Origin: Thermoplasmatota archaeon
GTDB taxonomy: Archaea; Thermoplasmatota; Thermoplasmata; Methanomassiliicoccales; Methanomassiliicoccaceae
Direction of reading: 5' to 3'
NCBI GenBank assembly: GCA_022709105.1
Contig: JAKIXL010000046.1
Span: forward strand, 1-7,868
Length of the DNA stretch: 7,868 nucleotides
Part shown: piece by piece, positions 1 through 5,836 of the stretch
Numbering within the stretch: the first letter of the stretch is position 1
Layout: every line of letters starts with the position of its first letter
Notes under the pieces: generated by a model
Databases searched by the model: none
What the model saw: only the letters and a program-made list of their open reading frames with translations
Told to the model about the DNA's origin: nothing
Position numbers and translations under genes: made by a program

Positions 1-197
1 GCGTGGAGCCGGCGTCCGCGGCATCCGTCGCCGGGCTCATCAAGCTGGTGGACGAGGGCGTGGTCTCCAGGGACGAGAAGGTGGTATGCATCTGCACCGG
101 CAACGTGCTCAAGGACCCCGACACGGTGATGCGCTCCTGCGCCGAGGTCTTGAAGGCCAATCCTACCGCAGAGGACGTGAGGCGGGTCATCGCCTAA
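1..197 (+). CDS. thrC: Threonine synthase, C-terminal fragment (5' end outside window)
   Basis: This is the last part (about 65 codons, reading frame from base 3) of a pyridoxal-phosphate enzyme that converts O-phosphohomoserine to threonine and phosphate in the cytoplasm. The visible residues open with VEPASAASVAGLIKL, the typical late segment of the fold-type II PLP family in which an E-P-(S/A)-(S/G)-A-A-(S/A) run precedes a helix. They continue with VCICTGNVLKDPDTV, which matches the threonine synthase signature T-G-(H/N)-x-L-K-D-P-D. The reading frame is open to the window edge, so the GTG at position 3 is an internal valine and not a start. The gene ends at TAA 195-197. Related PLP enzymes (threonine dehydratase, cysteine synthase) share the fold, but the LKDPD motif favours threonine synthase. 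It has no evident functional link to the downstream importer genes, which lie 705 bases away behind their own promoter-like region. Confidence 0.87.
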   Translation, partial: VEPASAASVAGLIKLVDEGVVSRDEKVVCICTGNVLKDPDTVMRSCAEVLKANPTAEDVRRVIA

Positions 198-476
198 CTG
201 CTCGTCGATCGGTGACAATGCGTTCGGATCATAAAGGGGGCGGTCATCTTAGCGCCTTACGTTACCGGACCTTCTAGATTTCCGTTCCTCAGATCCCTAG
301 GGGCCGAAATAGTTCGATCCACATCTGTTCAGGCAGGTGCTCGACGCCGCGCATTCACCTTTCTCCTATGGCGCCTCTTGCCTCCTCCATTTTTCGACCG
401 ATGCAACCCCAGATAGAGGAGAGCATGAAGACGACGTGTCCGTGTCCATTACCGAAAGCGTCGGACCATCGACGTT

Positions 477-488
477 GAGAACGTTCTC
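477..488. repeat. 12-base perfect palindrome
   Basis: GAGAACGTTCTC reads identically on both strands with no spacer. Its 5' edge overlaps the TGA stop (476-478) of a 17-codon reading frame. A perfect two-fold site like this could bind a dimeric regulator. However, it lies more than 400 bases from the next gene start, so a role is unproven and chance remains possible. Confidence 0.35.
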
Positions 489-561
489 TCCGCTGCGGTC
501 TCAAAGACGGATACGGTCCAGGTCCAAGGCATTGCAGATCGATGAGCATGCATCATAAAGG

Positions 562-718
562 CCGCAGGACCTTTTTGCGGGGACCAACGAGAGATCATTG
601 GAACAGGGGGGTCTCGTTGAGACCAGGGCAACGGCACCGCTCAATATTGGAAACGCTCCCGGTCCTGCGGAGGGAAGCGATCTCCCTCAGCGATAGATCG
701 TTCGGCAAGCGCATCGCT
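562..718. ncRNA. Candidate structured RNA: cluster of inverted repeats
   Basis: A perfect 10-base inverted repeat (CCGCAGGACC at 562-571, GGTCCTGCGG at 661-670) could close an arm of about 109 bases. Inside it, CAACGAGA (585-592) pairs perfectly with TCTCGTTG (612-619). Bases 610-615 can instead pair with 619-624 as a GGTCTC-GTT-GAGACC hairpin, and the two inner pairings exclude each other. Immediately downstream are AGGGA/TCCCT (671-675/683-687) and AGCGAT/ATCGCT (689-694/713-718). The symmetry does not fix the strand, and I recognise no named RNA family. Length and switch-like pairing would fit a small RNA or a cis-acting element, but this rests only on complementarity noticed by eye. Confidence 0.22.
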
Positions 719-820
719 CAAGAACCAAGGCCATAATAACGGCCAACGGGAACCTTAACCTCACGGGACATGGCACCGGGCCGACACGTGTTCAAGCCCT
801 TCCCACCTTTCTCAGTAGCA

Positions 821-858
821 CGAAATAATAAATCGTAATAAGATTGATATCTTATCAA
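821..858 (+). promoter_or_regulatory. Promoter of the importer operon with overlapping operator-like dyads
   Basis: This is the most AT-rich patch near any gene start in the window. A run of A and T at 823-833 (AAATAATAAAT) has the look of an archaeal TATA element preceded by a purine-containing BRE-like stretch. Transcription would then start about 25 bases downstream, near 850-858, giving a leader of roughly 45-55 bases before the first gene. Two perfect dyads overlap that place: ATAAGAT/ATCTTAT (838-844/849-855, 4-base spacer) and TTGATA/TATCAA (844-849/853-858, 3-base spacer). A site over the transcription start would suit a repressor. No known metalloregulator consensus (NikR, DtxR/MntR, Fur) is matched closely enough to name the protein. 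Confidence 0.5.
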
Positions 859-902
859 GCGATAGTAGTGTCAACTCCCGAGCGGAGGATTGGATAAGAG
901 GA

Positions 903-1685
903 ATGAGCATGAAAATCGTGATTTCTGGAAAGGGAGGCAGCGGGAAGAGCACGATAACCTCCCTTCTGGCCATGGACCTCATAGATAGAGGCTACAGAGT
1001 TCTGGTAATCGACACCGACGAATCCAACTATGGTCTGGAGGCCCTACTTGGAATCGCGTATTCTCAAGAGCTGATGGACCATCTCGGCGGCAAGAAGGCG
1101 GTCGGGGAGAAGATGAAGGCGGCGTTCTCCAAAGGCGCCAATGAACCGGCCATCCCCATCTTCGACAAATCCTGGAGCATCGACGAGATACCGAAGGAGT
1201 GCTTGTCCACGAAAGGTTCCCTGGGCCTGCTGCAGATTGGGAAGGTCAAGCATTTCGGGGAAGGTTGCGCCTGCCCGATGGGAGGCCTGTCCCGGGATTT
1301 CCTTAAGAACCTGAGGTTAGGTCCTAAGGACATCGCCATTATCGACACCGAGGCAGGAGTGGAGCATTTAGGCAGGGGAGTGGCCAAGGGAGCCGACCTA
1401 GTAATGGCCGTACTGGACCCATCCTTTGAATCGATAAGGCTGTCTGGTAAGATCAGGGAGATGGCGGAAGAGGCCGGTAAATCGGCGTATTTCATATTAA
1501 ACAAGGTCGAGGACGACGCCGCCGAACGCATGATGAAGGCCCTCGATCCCAAAGAGATAATCGCGGTGATACCGCGGAACAAGGAGATCGAACGACTCGG
1601 TCTTGACGGAAAGCCCCTCGGCCCTAACGTGGACGGGGTTTCGGACATAACCACGTTCGTCCTAAGGTCGATGCCAGGGGCGTGA
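903..1685 (+). CDS. CooC-like P-loop ATPase (nickel/metallocentre assembly type, MinD/ParA superfamily)
   Basis: This cytoplasmic ATPase of 260 residues resembles CooC, which uses ATP-driven dimerisation to help load nickel into carbon monoxide dehydrogenase. The N-terminus carries a deviant Walker A (GKGGSGKST, residues 9-17, signature Lys10). It is followed by VIDTDESN (35-42, switch I region) and by IIDTEAGVEHLGRG (146-159), the Walker B/switch II region, whose D-x-x-A-G-x-E-H-L-x-R-G pattern is typical of CooC. Cys122 and Cys124 form a CxC pair (GCACPMGG) at the place where CooC dimers bind metal. ATG 903 is annotated, but ATG 909 has the better-spaced GAGGA (898-902) and gives the usual MKIVISGKGG start. 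The gene leads the operon, with the binding protein starting four bases after its stop. No CO dehydrogenase gene is visible, so the client enzyme is unknown. MinD or NifH-type reductases are less likely: the NifH cysteine arrangement is absent. Confidence 0.8.
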   Translation: MSMKIVISGKGGSGKSTITSLLAMDLIDRGYRVLVIDTDESNYGLEALLGIAYSQELMDHLGGKKAVGEKMKAAFSKGANEPAIPIFDKSWSIDEIPKECLSTKGSLGLLQIGKVKHFGEGCACPMGGLSRDFLKNLRLGPKDIAIIDTEAGVEHLGRGVAKGADLVMAVLDPSFESIRLSGKIREMAEEAGKSAYFILNKVEDDAAERMMKALDPKEIIAVIPRNKEIERLGLDGKPLGPNVDGVSDITTFVLRSMPGA

Positions 1686-1689
1686 TGGG

Positions 1690-2823
1690 GTGAAGCGTGC
1701 TTATCTAGCTGTGGGCGCGGTAGCTATCGCGGCAATGGTGGTGATCACCGGCCTTTATGTGGTCATGAACAGCGGCGGAAAGAGCGATGATACCGCACCG
1801 GAGAGGATAACCGTGACTGACATGTTCGGAAGGTTGGTGGAGGTTCCCAAGGGGGCCGATAGGGTCATCGCCGCGGGCACGGCCGCGCTGCGCTTCGTTA
1901 CATACCTGAACGGGTCGTCGATGGTCATAGGGGTGGAGGAGTTCGAGAGGGACATGTCTCCTTCAGCTCTCGGAGGCCGGGCATATGCCATCGCCCACCC
2001 TGAGTTCTCCACGCTGCCAAGCGTGGGACCTCAGTTCGGCGGCGACGCAGAGCTGATGGCCAGCCTGAACCCTGAGGTGATATTCTATTCCCCGCGAAAC
2101 CAGCAGGGAGCCGATTGCGACACTCTGCAGAACAACGTCGGCATACCGGTGGTCGGCCTAAGCACCACTGTGGACCTGACCCGAAACATCGACCAGTTCT
2201 TCAAGCAGGTCGATCTGGTAGGCGAAGTGCTGGGGACCAAGGAGCGCGCTACCGAGCTGAAGGCGTACGTCAGCTCATTGATCGACGACATCGGCACTAG
2301 GGTCAAGAACATACCTCAAGAGGAGCGACCCACCGTTTACATCGGAGGACTGTCCTACGGTAGCAGCCACGGCCTGGACTGGACGACCATCAATTATGTC
2401 CCGTTCCATTACCTGGGGGCCAACAATGTCATCACCACCGATCTGCTGACCACCGGTACCGGTCAGATCAGTATCGAGGAGGTGTGGAAAAAGGACCCGG
2501 AGTACGTGTTCGTGGACCTAGCCGGACTGTCACTGGCCAAACAGCAGTACGCTCAGTACAAGGACTCTCTTGATGAGGTCACCGCCTTCCGCAACGGGGA
2601 CGTCTACGGCGTTCTGCAGACGAACTGGTATGCCAGCAACTGGGACACCGTTCTCCTTTCCTGCTATTATGTGGGAAAGGTACTCTATCCTGAGAAGTTC
2701 GCCGACGTGGACATCGCGAACAAGGCCGACGAGATCTATACTGTGATGGTAGGCTCCGCGATATACGACAGGTTGGTAGACTACACTGGAGGTACCTTCG
2801 GAAAAGTATCCCTGGCCTATTAA
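1690..2823 (+). CDS. ABC transporter substrate-binding protein, FecB/BtuF type (iron complex or corrinoid)
   Basis: This extracellular binding protein of 377 residues captures a metal complex and passes it to the FecCD permease downstream. A positively charged start and one hydrophobic helix (about residues 5-26) form a signal anchor. There is no lipobox cysteine, so it is probably tethered by this helix. The mature part opens with ITVTDMFGRLVEVPKGADRV (40-59), the common start of TroA-like/class III binding proteins. It continues with VGPQFGGDAELMASLNPEVI (112-131), the usual first-lobe region. A second-lobe stretch, GGLSYGSSHGLDWTTINY (219-236), may line the ligand pocket. The start is GTG 1690; the nearby ATG at 1685 is out of frame and stops at once. 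The gap to the ATPase upstream is four bases. The 47-base gap downstream is pyrimidine-rich (CCTCTTCCTTCCCTTTATTT, 2826-2845) and could partly end transcription. The ligand could be a siderophore, cobamide or nickel complex; sequence alone does not decide. Confidence 0.83.
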   Translation: MKRAYLAVGAVAIAAMVVITGLYVVMNSGGKSDDTAPERITVTDMFGRLVEVPKGADRVIAAGTAALRFVTYLNGSSMVIGVEEFERDMSPSALGGRAYAIAHPEFSTLPSVGPQFGGDAELMASLNPEVIFYSPRNQQGADCDTLQNNVGIPVVGLSTTVDLTRNIDQFFKQVDLVGEVLGTKERATELKAYVSSLIDDIGTRVKNIPQEERPTVYIGGLSYGSSHGLDWTTINYVPFHYLGANNVITTDLLTTGTGQISIEEVWKKDPEYVFVDLAGLSLAKQQYAQYKDSLDEVTAFRNGDVYGVLQTNWYASNWDTVLLSCYYVGKVLYPEKFADVDIANKADEIYTVMVGSAIYDRLVDYTGGTFGKVSLAY

Positions 2824-2870
2824 AACCTCTTCCTTCCCTTTATTTCAAAACAAAGCTAAGTGGTGCTGAT

Positions 2871-3902
2871 ATGGCCTTCCTTGACATATTGGAGCCTCCC
2901 CGGCCTGACGCGGGACCGGTGATAAGGCAGATTGAGACCGCGTTCGACGGTTTGCGGAGATCGTTCCTCCTCCGTCAATCTCTAGAGATGGACATCTTTG
3001 AACGAATGGGCGGCGGGAAGAGCGCGGAGCTCATCTCGGCTGAGCTGGGCACGGACGTAGTAATGACACGCCTGTTCTGCGACGCCCTGGTATCCTACGG
3101 CCTCCTGGTCAGGTCCAACGGGGACTATGCGAACTCGCCTTGGGCAGACGCCTATCTGGTGAGGTCTTCCCCCTACTGCTTCAGACAATCCTTGGAAAGA
3201 TCCCTGGCAGAGATCGACGGTTGGCACGACCTAGGCTCCATACTAAGGAACGGACCGAGGATCATCGAGCGCTCTCAATTCTTCAATGACCTATGGATCC
3301 GCAGCATTGCCGCGATGGCCTTGTGCGGAAGCGTGCAGAAGGTGACCGCGGAGGTCTCTGAGGCGATCGACCTATCTTCGGTCCGGAAGATGCTGGATAT
3401 AGGGGGCGGACACGGGCTGTACTCCATAGCTTTCTCCGCCCGTAATCCGAACATGGATGTCTATGTCCTCGACCTTCCGGACATGGCCCCGGTTGCCAAG
3501 GAGTACATCTCCCTCTACGGCGCCGACAAGGTTCAAGTCATGGCCGGGGATTTCACCAAGGACGATATTGGCTCTGGGTATGACCTGATATTCTCCTCCT
3601 TCAATCCCAGTGGCTCGGAGGCGGGTATGATATCTGTGCTCAAGGACGCCCTGGTCCCCGGAGGGTGGCTGGTGGTCCGCCAGTTCACCGATAAGGCCAG
3701 GAACGACCCGCTTGCCAATCTCGGCTGGAACCTGGTCAGCCTAGACGGTGACCGCCGTCCACGCAGGAGGTTCTCTGGACCGAACACCATATCCATCGAT
3801 GAGTACAACTCCGCGCTGGTCGAGTCAGGTTTCAAACCCGTGCGAAGATGGGCCGTCGACGAGATGTCGGACATCACGGTGATGCAGAATCAAGGTGACT
3901 AA
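2871..3902 (+). CDS. SAM-dependent methyltransferase, O-methyltransferase (Methyltransf_2) fold, inside importer operon
   Basis: This 343-residue protein has the two-part build of the plant/bacterial O-methyltransferase family (including hydroxyindole O-methyltransferase, CrtF and the bacteriochlorophyll methyltransferase BchU). A winged-helix dimerisation domain covers about residues 20-105. The Rossmann-like catalytic domain carries SAM motifs LDIGGGHG (175-182), VLDLPD (199-204, acidic Asp201 for the ribose) and GDF (226-228). The family usually has a catalytic histidine in an H-D/E-W motif after motif IV; here that place reads FNPSG (244-248), so standard O-methyl transfer by that base is doubtful. 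The start ATG 2871 follows GGTGCTGAT. The stop codon abuts the permease ATG directly, implying translational coupling. Its place between binding protein and permease suggests it acts on the transported compound or a metal ligand, perhaps a tetrapyrrole, but the substrate is unknown. A role as a methyl-transfer-dead sensor is also possible. Confidence 0.8.
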   Translation: MAFLDILEPPRPDAGPVIRQIETAFDGLRRSFLLRQSLEMDIFERMGGGKSAELISAELGTDVVMTRLFCDALVSYGLLVRSNGDYANSPWADAYLVRSSPYCFRQSLERSLAEIDGWHDLGSILRNGPRIIERSQFFNDLWIRSIAAMALCGSVQKVTAEVSEAIDLSSVRKMLDIGGGHGLYSIAFSARNPNMDVYVLDLPDMAPVAKEYISLYGADKVQVMAGDFTKDDIGSGYDLIFSSFNPSGSEAGMISVLKDALVPGGWLVVRQFTDKARNDPLANLGWNLVSLDGDRRPRRRFSGPNTISIDEYNSALVESGFKPVRRWAVDEMSDITVMQNQGD

Positions 3903-5009
3903 ATGTTCCTCCCGCGAAACAGAACAATGGCGGAGATCGAAGGCCACGGGAGCGCGGGTTCGGACCCCACAGAGAGATATTTTCGTCATACCTCCAGAAA
4001 GGCCATGTTCTTGGTGGCCTGCGGTGCCGTCCTGTTCGTCATAATGTTGTTCTCCATTACCGTGGGTACCTTCTCGATCCCATTGGAGGATGTCGTTCGA
4101 GCCCTGTTCGGGCAGCAAGGCACGTACTACAACATCGTATGGAACATCCGCCTTCCCCGGATAATGGCCGGCATAGTCGCGGGGGCCTCCCTTGCGGTGG
4201 CGGGGACGGTCATGCAGTGCGTCCTTAGAAACCCGCTCGCTTCCCCTTATACCCTGGGCCTCTCTCAGTCCGCAGCTTTCGGCGCGGCCTTCGCCATAAT
4301 TTTCCTGGGAGCCGGTTCGACCATGGCCAGCACAACGTCCTCGGTCGTGGTCAACAACCCCTATACGGTCACTCTCATGGCGTTCATATGGGCGATCGTT
4401 GGCACCACGCTCATAATGCTCTTATCGGCAATGACTCGGGTCTCGCCTGAGGCCATGATCCTCGCTGGAGTGGCCATAGCAGCAATATTCCAGGCAGGGA
4501 TCACCGCCCTCCAGTTCTTCGCCGACAGTGTACAGCTGTCAACCATGGTCTATTGGACCTTCGGGGACCTGGGAAGAGTGACCTGGGAGCATCTGATGAT
4601 ACTCGCCGCGGTCCTTGCGCCCATCCTTATGTATTTCATTTATAGCCGCTGGAGCTACAACGCAATGGACGCTGGCGAAGAGACAGCGAACGGCCTGGGA
4701 GTGAATACCAAGCGTATGAGGATGGTGGGCATGGTCCTATCCTCCATGCTTGCGGCAGTAGTGGTCTCGTTCATGGGCATCATCGGATTCATAGGCCTAG
4801 TCGCCCCGCATATGACACGGAGGATCATAGGAGGGGACCACCGATTCCTAATCCCCGGTTCCGCGCTGGTGGGAGCGATACTTCTCATGGGCTCGGACAC
4901 CATAGCCCGTACGGTGATATCGCCGTTGGTCATCCCCGTGGGGGTCATCACCGCGTTCCTCGGCGGTCCATTGTTCATATATCTGCTGATAAAGGGGTAT
5001 AAAAAATGA
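3903..5009 (+). CDS. ABC transporter permease, FecCD/BtuC family
   Basis: This integral membrane protein of 368 residues should form, as a homodimer, the channel of a class II importer for iron complexes, corrinoids or similar metal chelates. A hydrophilic stretch of about 33 residues precedes the first membrane helix (34-54). About ten hydrophobic segments follow, the usual number for BtuC. Family landmarks are IRLPRIMAGIVAGASLAVAG (82-101), RNPLASPYTLGLSQSAAFGA (109-128), and GFIGLVAPHMTRRIIGGDHR (295-314), which contains the loop that contacts the ATPase. It ends with PVGVITAFLGGPLFIYLL (345-362). ATG 3903 follows the methyltransferase TAA with no gap and has AGGTGA (3893-3898) as its ribosome site. 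A second ATG at 3927 would shorten the N-tail but lacks such a site. The stop overlaps the ATPase start by four bases (ATGA), so the permease and ATPase are translationally coupled. Confidence 0.93.
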   Translation: MFLPRNRTMAEIEGHGSAGSDPTERYFRHTSRKAMFLVACGAVLFVIMLFSITVGTFSIPLEDVVRALFGQQGTYYNIVWNIRLPRIMAGIVAGASLAVAGTVMQCVLRNPLASPYTLGLSQSAAFGAAFAIIFLGAGSTMASTTSSVVVNNPYTVTLMAFIWAIVGTTLIMLLSAMTRVSPEAMILAGVAIAAIFQAGITALQFFADSVQLSTMVYWTFGDLGRVTWEHLMILAAVLAPILMYFIYSRWSYNAMDAGEETANGLGVNTKRMRMVGMVLSSMLAAVVVSFMGIIGFIGLVAPHMTRRIIGGDHRFLIPGSALVGAILLMGSDTIARTVISPLVIPVGVITAFLGGPLFIYLLIKGYKK

Positions 5010-5758
5010 TGCTAGATGTAGACGGAGTGGAGTTCAGGTATCGAAGCACCTCGGTACTGGACGATGTAAGCTTCTCGGTGGAAAGGGGCGAAGTGCTTTC
5101 GATCCTCGGGCCGAACGGGGTAGGCAAGACCACCCTGCTGAAATGCATAAATGGCATCCTGAGGGCCAGGAAGGGAACGGTGCTGGTGGACGAGGAGAGC
5201 CTTACGTCCATGCCCCGGCCAGAGGTGGCCAAGCGAGTGGGCTACGTAGCGCAACGGAGCGACACTGGAAGGGTCACTGTGTTCGAATCGGTCCTCCTGG
5301 GCAGGAAGCCATACATCAGGTGGGACATCTCCAAGGACGACGTGCGTAAGGCCGGGGAGATGATCGACCGCCTGGGCCTTGCGCAGATATCGATGAAGTA
5401 TGTCGAGGAGATCAGCGGAGGGGAGTTCCAGAAGGTCCAGATTGCCAGGGCATTGGTCCAGGAACCCAAGGTGCTCCTGTTGGATGAGCCGACCAGCAAC
5501 CTCGACCTATGCAACCAGTGCCGCATTATGTCCTCGGTCAGAGAAATGGTGAGAAAGAACGAGATATCGGCGATACAGACGATGCACGATCTGAACCTGG
5601 CCATTCGCTACTCGGACCGTTTCCTTCTGCTCAAGGGAGGCAGGATCTTCGCGGCCGGGGGGGTGGAAGTGATTTCCCCCGAGACCATTGAGGAGGTGTA
5701 CGGCATTCCAGTGTTCGTGGAGATCTTCAGAGGGCAGCCCATGGTCATCCCGGCATGA
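5006..5758 (+). CDS. ABC transporter ATP-binding protein, FecE/BtuD family
   Basis: This cytoplasmic ATPase of 250 residues should drive import by dimerising under the FecCD permease. All nucleotide-binding landmarks are present: Walker A GPNGVGKT (35-42), Q-loop Gln83 (YVAQR), the signature ISGGE (136-140, isoleucine in place of the common leucine), Walker B VLLLDEP (156-162) with catalytic Glu161, the D-loop SNLD (164-167), and the switch histidine His194 in TMHDLNLA. The C-terminal VISPETIEEVYGIPV (222-236) is typical of the corrinoid/siderophore branch of this family, and the length is normal. The start ATG 5006 overlaps the permease stop; a second ATG follows directly at 5009, so the true start is uncertain by one codon. 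It is the last gene of the operon. It most likely serves only the importer encoded immediately upstream, although such ATPases can be shared. Confidence 0.93.
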   Translation: MMLDVDGVEFRYRSTSVLDDVSFSVERGEVLSILGPNGVGKTTLLKCINGILRARKGTVLVDEESLTSMPRPEVAKRVGYVAQRSDTGRVTVFESVLLGRKPYIRWDISKDDVRKAGEMIDRLGLAQISMKYVEEISGGEFQKVQIARALVQEPKVLLLDEPTSNLDLCNQCRIMSSVREMVRKNEISAIQTMHDLNLAIRYSDRFLLLKGGRIFAAGGVEVISPETIEEVYGIPVFVEIFRGQPMVIPA

Positions 5759-5779
5759 TAGGGAGCATCGAGTCGTGTC

Positions 5780-5830
5780 CGATCATTGAACGACGGCCGA
5801 GAGGCCAAGATCGAACAAAACACATCTTTC
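5780..5830. terminator. Possible termination zone between convergent genes
   Basis: The 78-base gap separates the ends of two converging genes. It can form a weak nested hairpin: CGATC (5780-5784) with GATCG (5809-5813), enclosing GGCC (5795-5798) with GGCC (5803-5806). Rightward transcripts then meet a pyrimidine-rich CATCTTTCTC (5823-5832). Leftward transcripts read a U-rich TGTTTTGTT (complement of 5814-5822) just after the helicase stop. Archaeal termination often needs only U-rich tracts, so both directions may end here. The signals are modest and unproven. Confidence 0.3.
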
Positions 5831-5836
5831 TCAGAG

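Larger units (their letters stand above)
198..820. other. Long intergenic stretch with no convincing protein gene
   Basis: About 620 bases separate thrC from the promoter region of the importer operon, which is long for a genome whose other gaps here are 0-78 bases. The reading frames present are short, overlap on both strands and show no recognisable protein motif. I saw no tRNA, rRNA, SRP RNA or RNase P RNA. What can be seen is a 12-base perfect palindrome at 477-488, a 17-codon reading frame at 425-478 preceded by a GAGGAG ribosome-site-like run, and a group of inverted repeats between 562 and 718 that may be a structured RNA. Short T-runs occur at 391-395 and 572-576. The 3' untranslated region and terminator of thrC must lie in the first part, but I cannot place them. 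Confidence 0.6.

Noticed and set aside
306..326. GTTCGATCC at 312-320, resembling a tRNA T-loop
   Set aside because: The flanking bases do not form the five-pair T-stem, and no D-arm, anticodon arm or acceptor stem is found upstream.
228..561. A 10-base direct repeat ATCATAAAGG at 228-237 and 552-561
   Set aside because: A single 10-base match about 320 bases apart is not far from chance, and no extension or further copies were seen.
337..736. Overlapping short frames on both strands in the intergenic region (337-558, 355-549, 449-637, 542-736)
   Set aside because: They overlap each other, lack ribosome sites of note and have no recognisable motif. I treat the region as non-coding.
198..902. 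Possible insertion sequence or CRISPR remnant in the long intergenic region
   Set aside because: There are no terminal inverted repeats with target duplication, no transposase motif and no regularly spaced repeats.
1064..1654. A 196-codon frame on the minus strand inside the CooC-like gene
   Set aside because: The plus-strand frame has clear P-loop ATPase motifs; the minus frame is low-complexity, Ser/Pro-rich shadow sequence.
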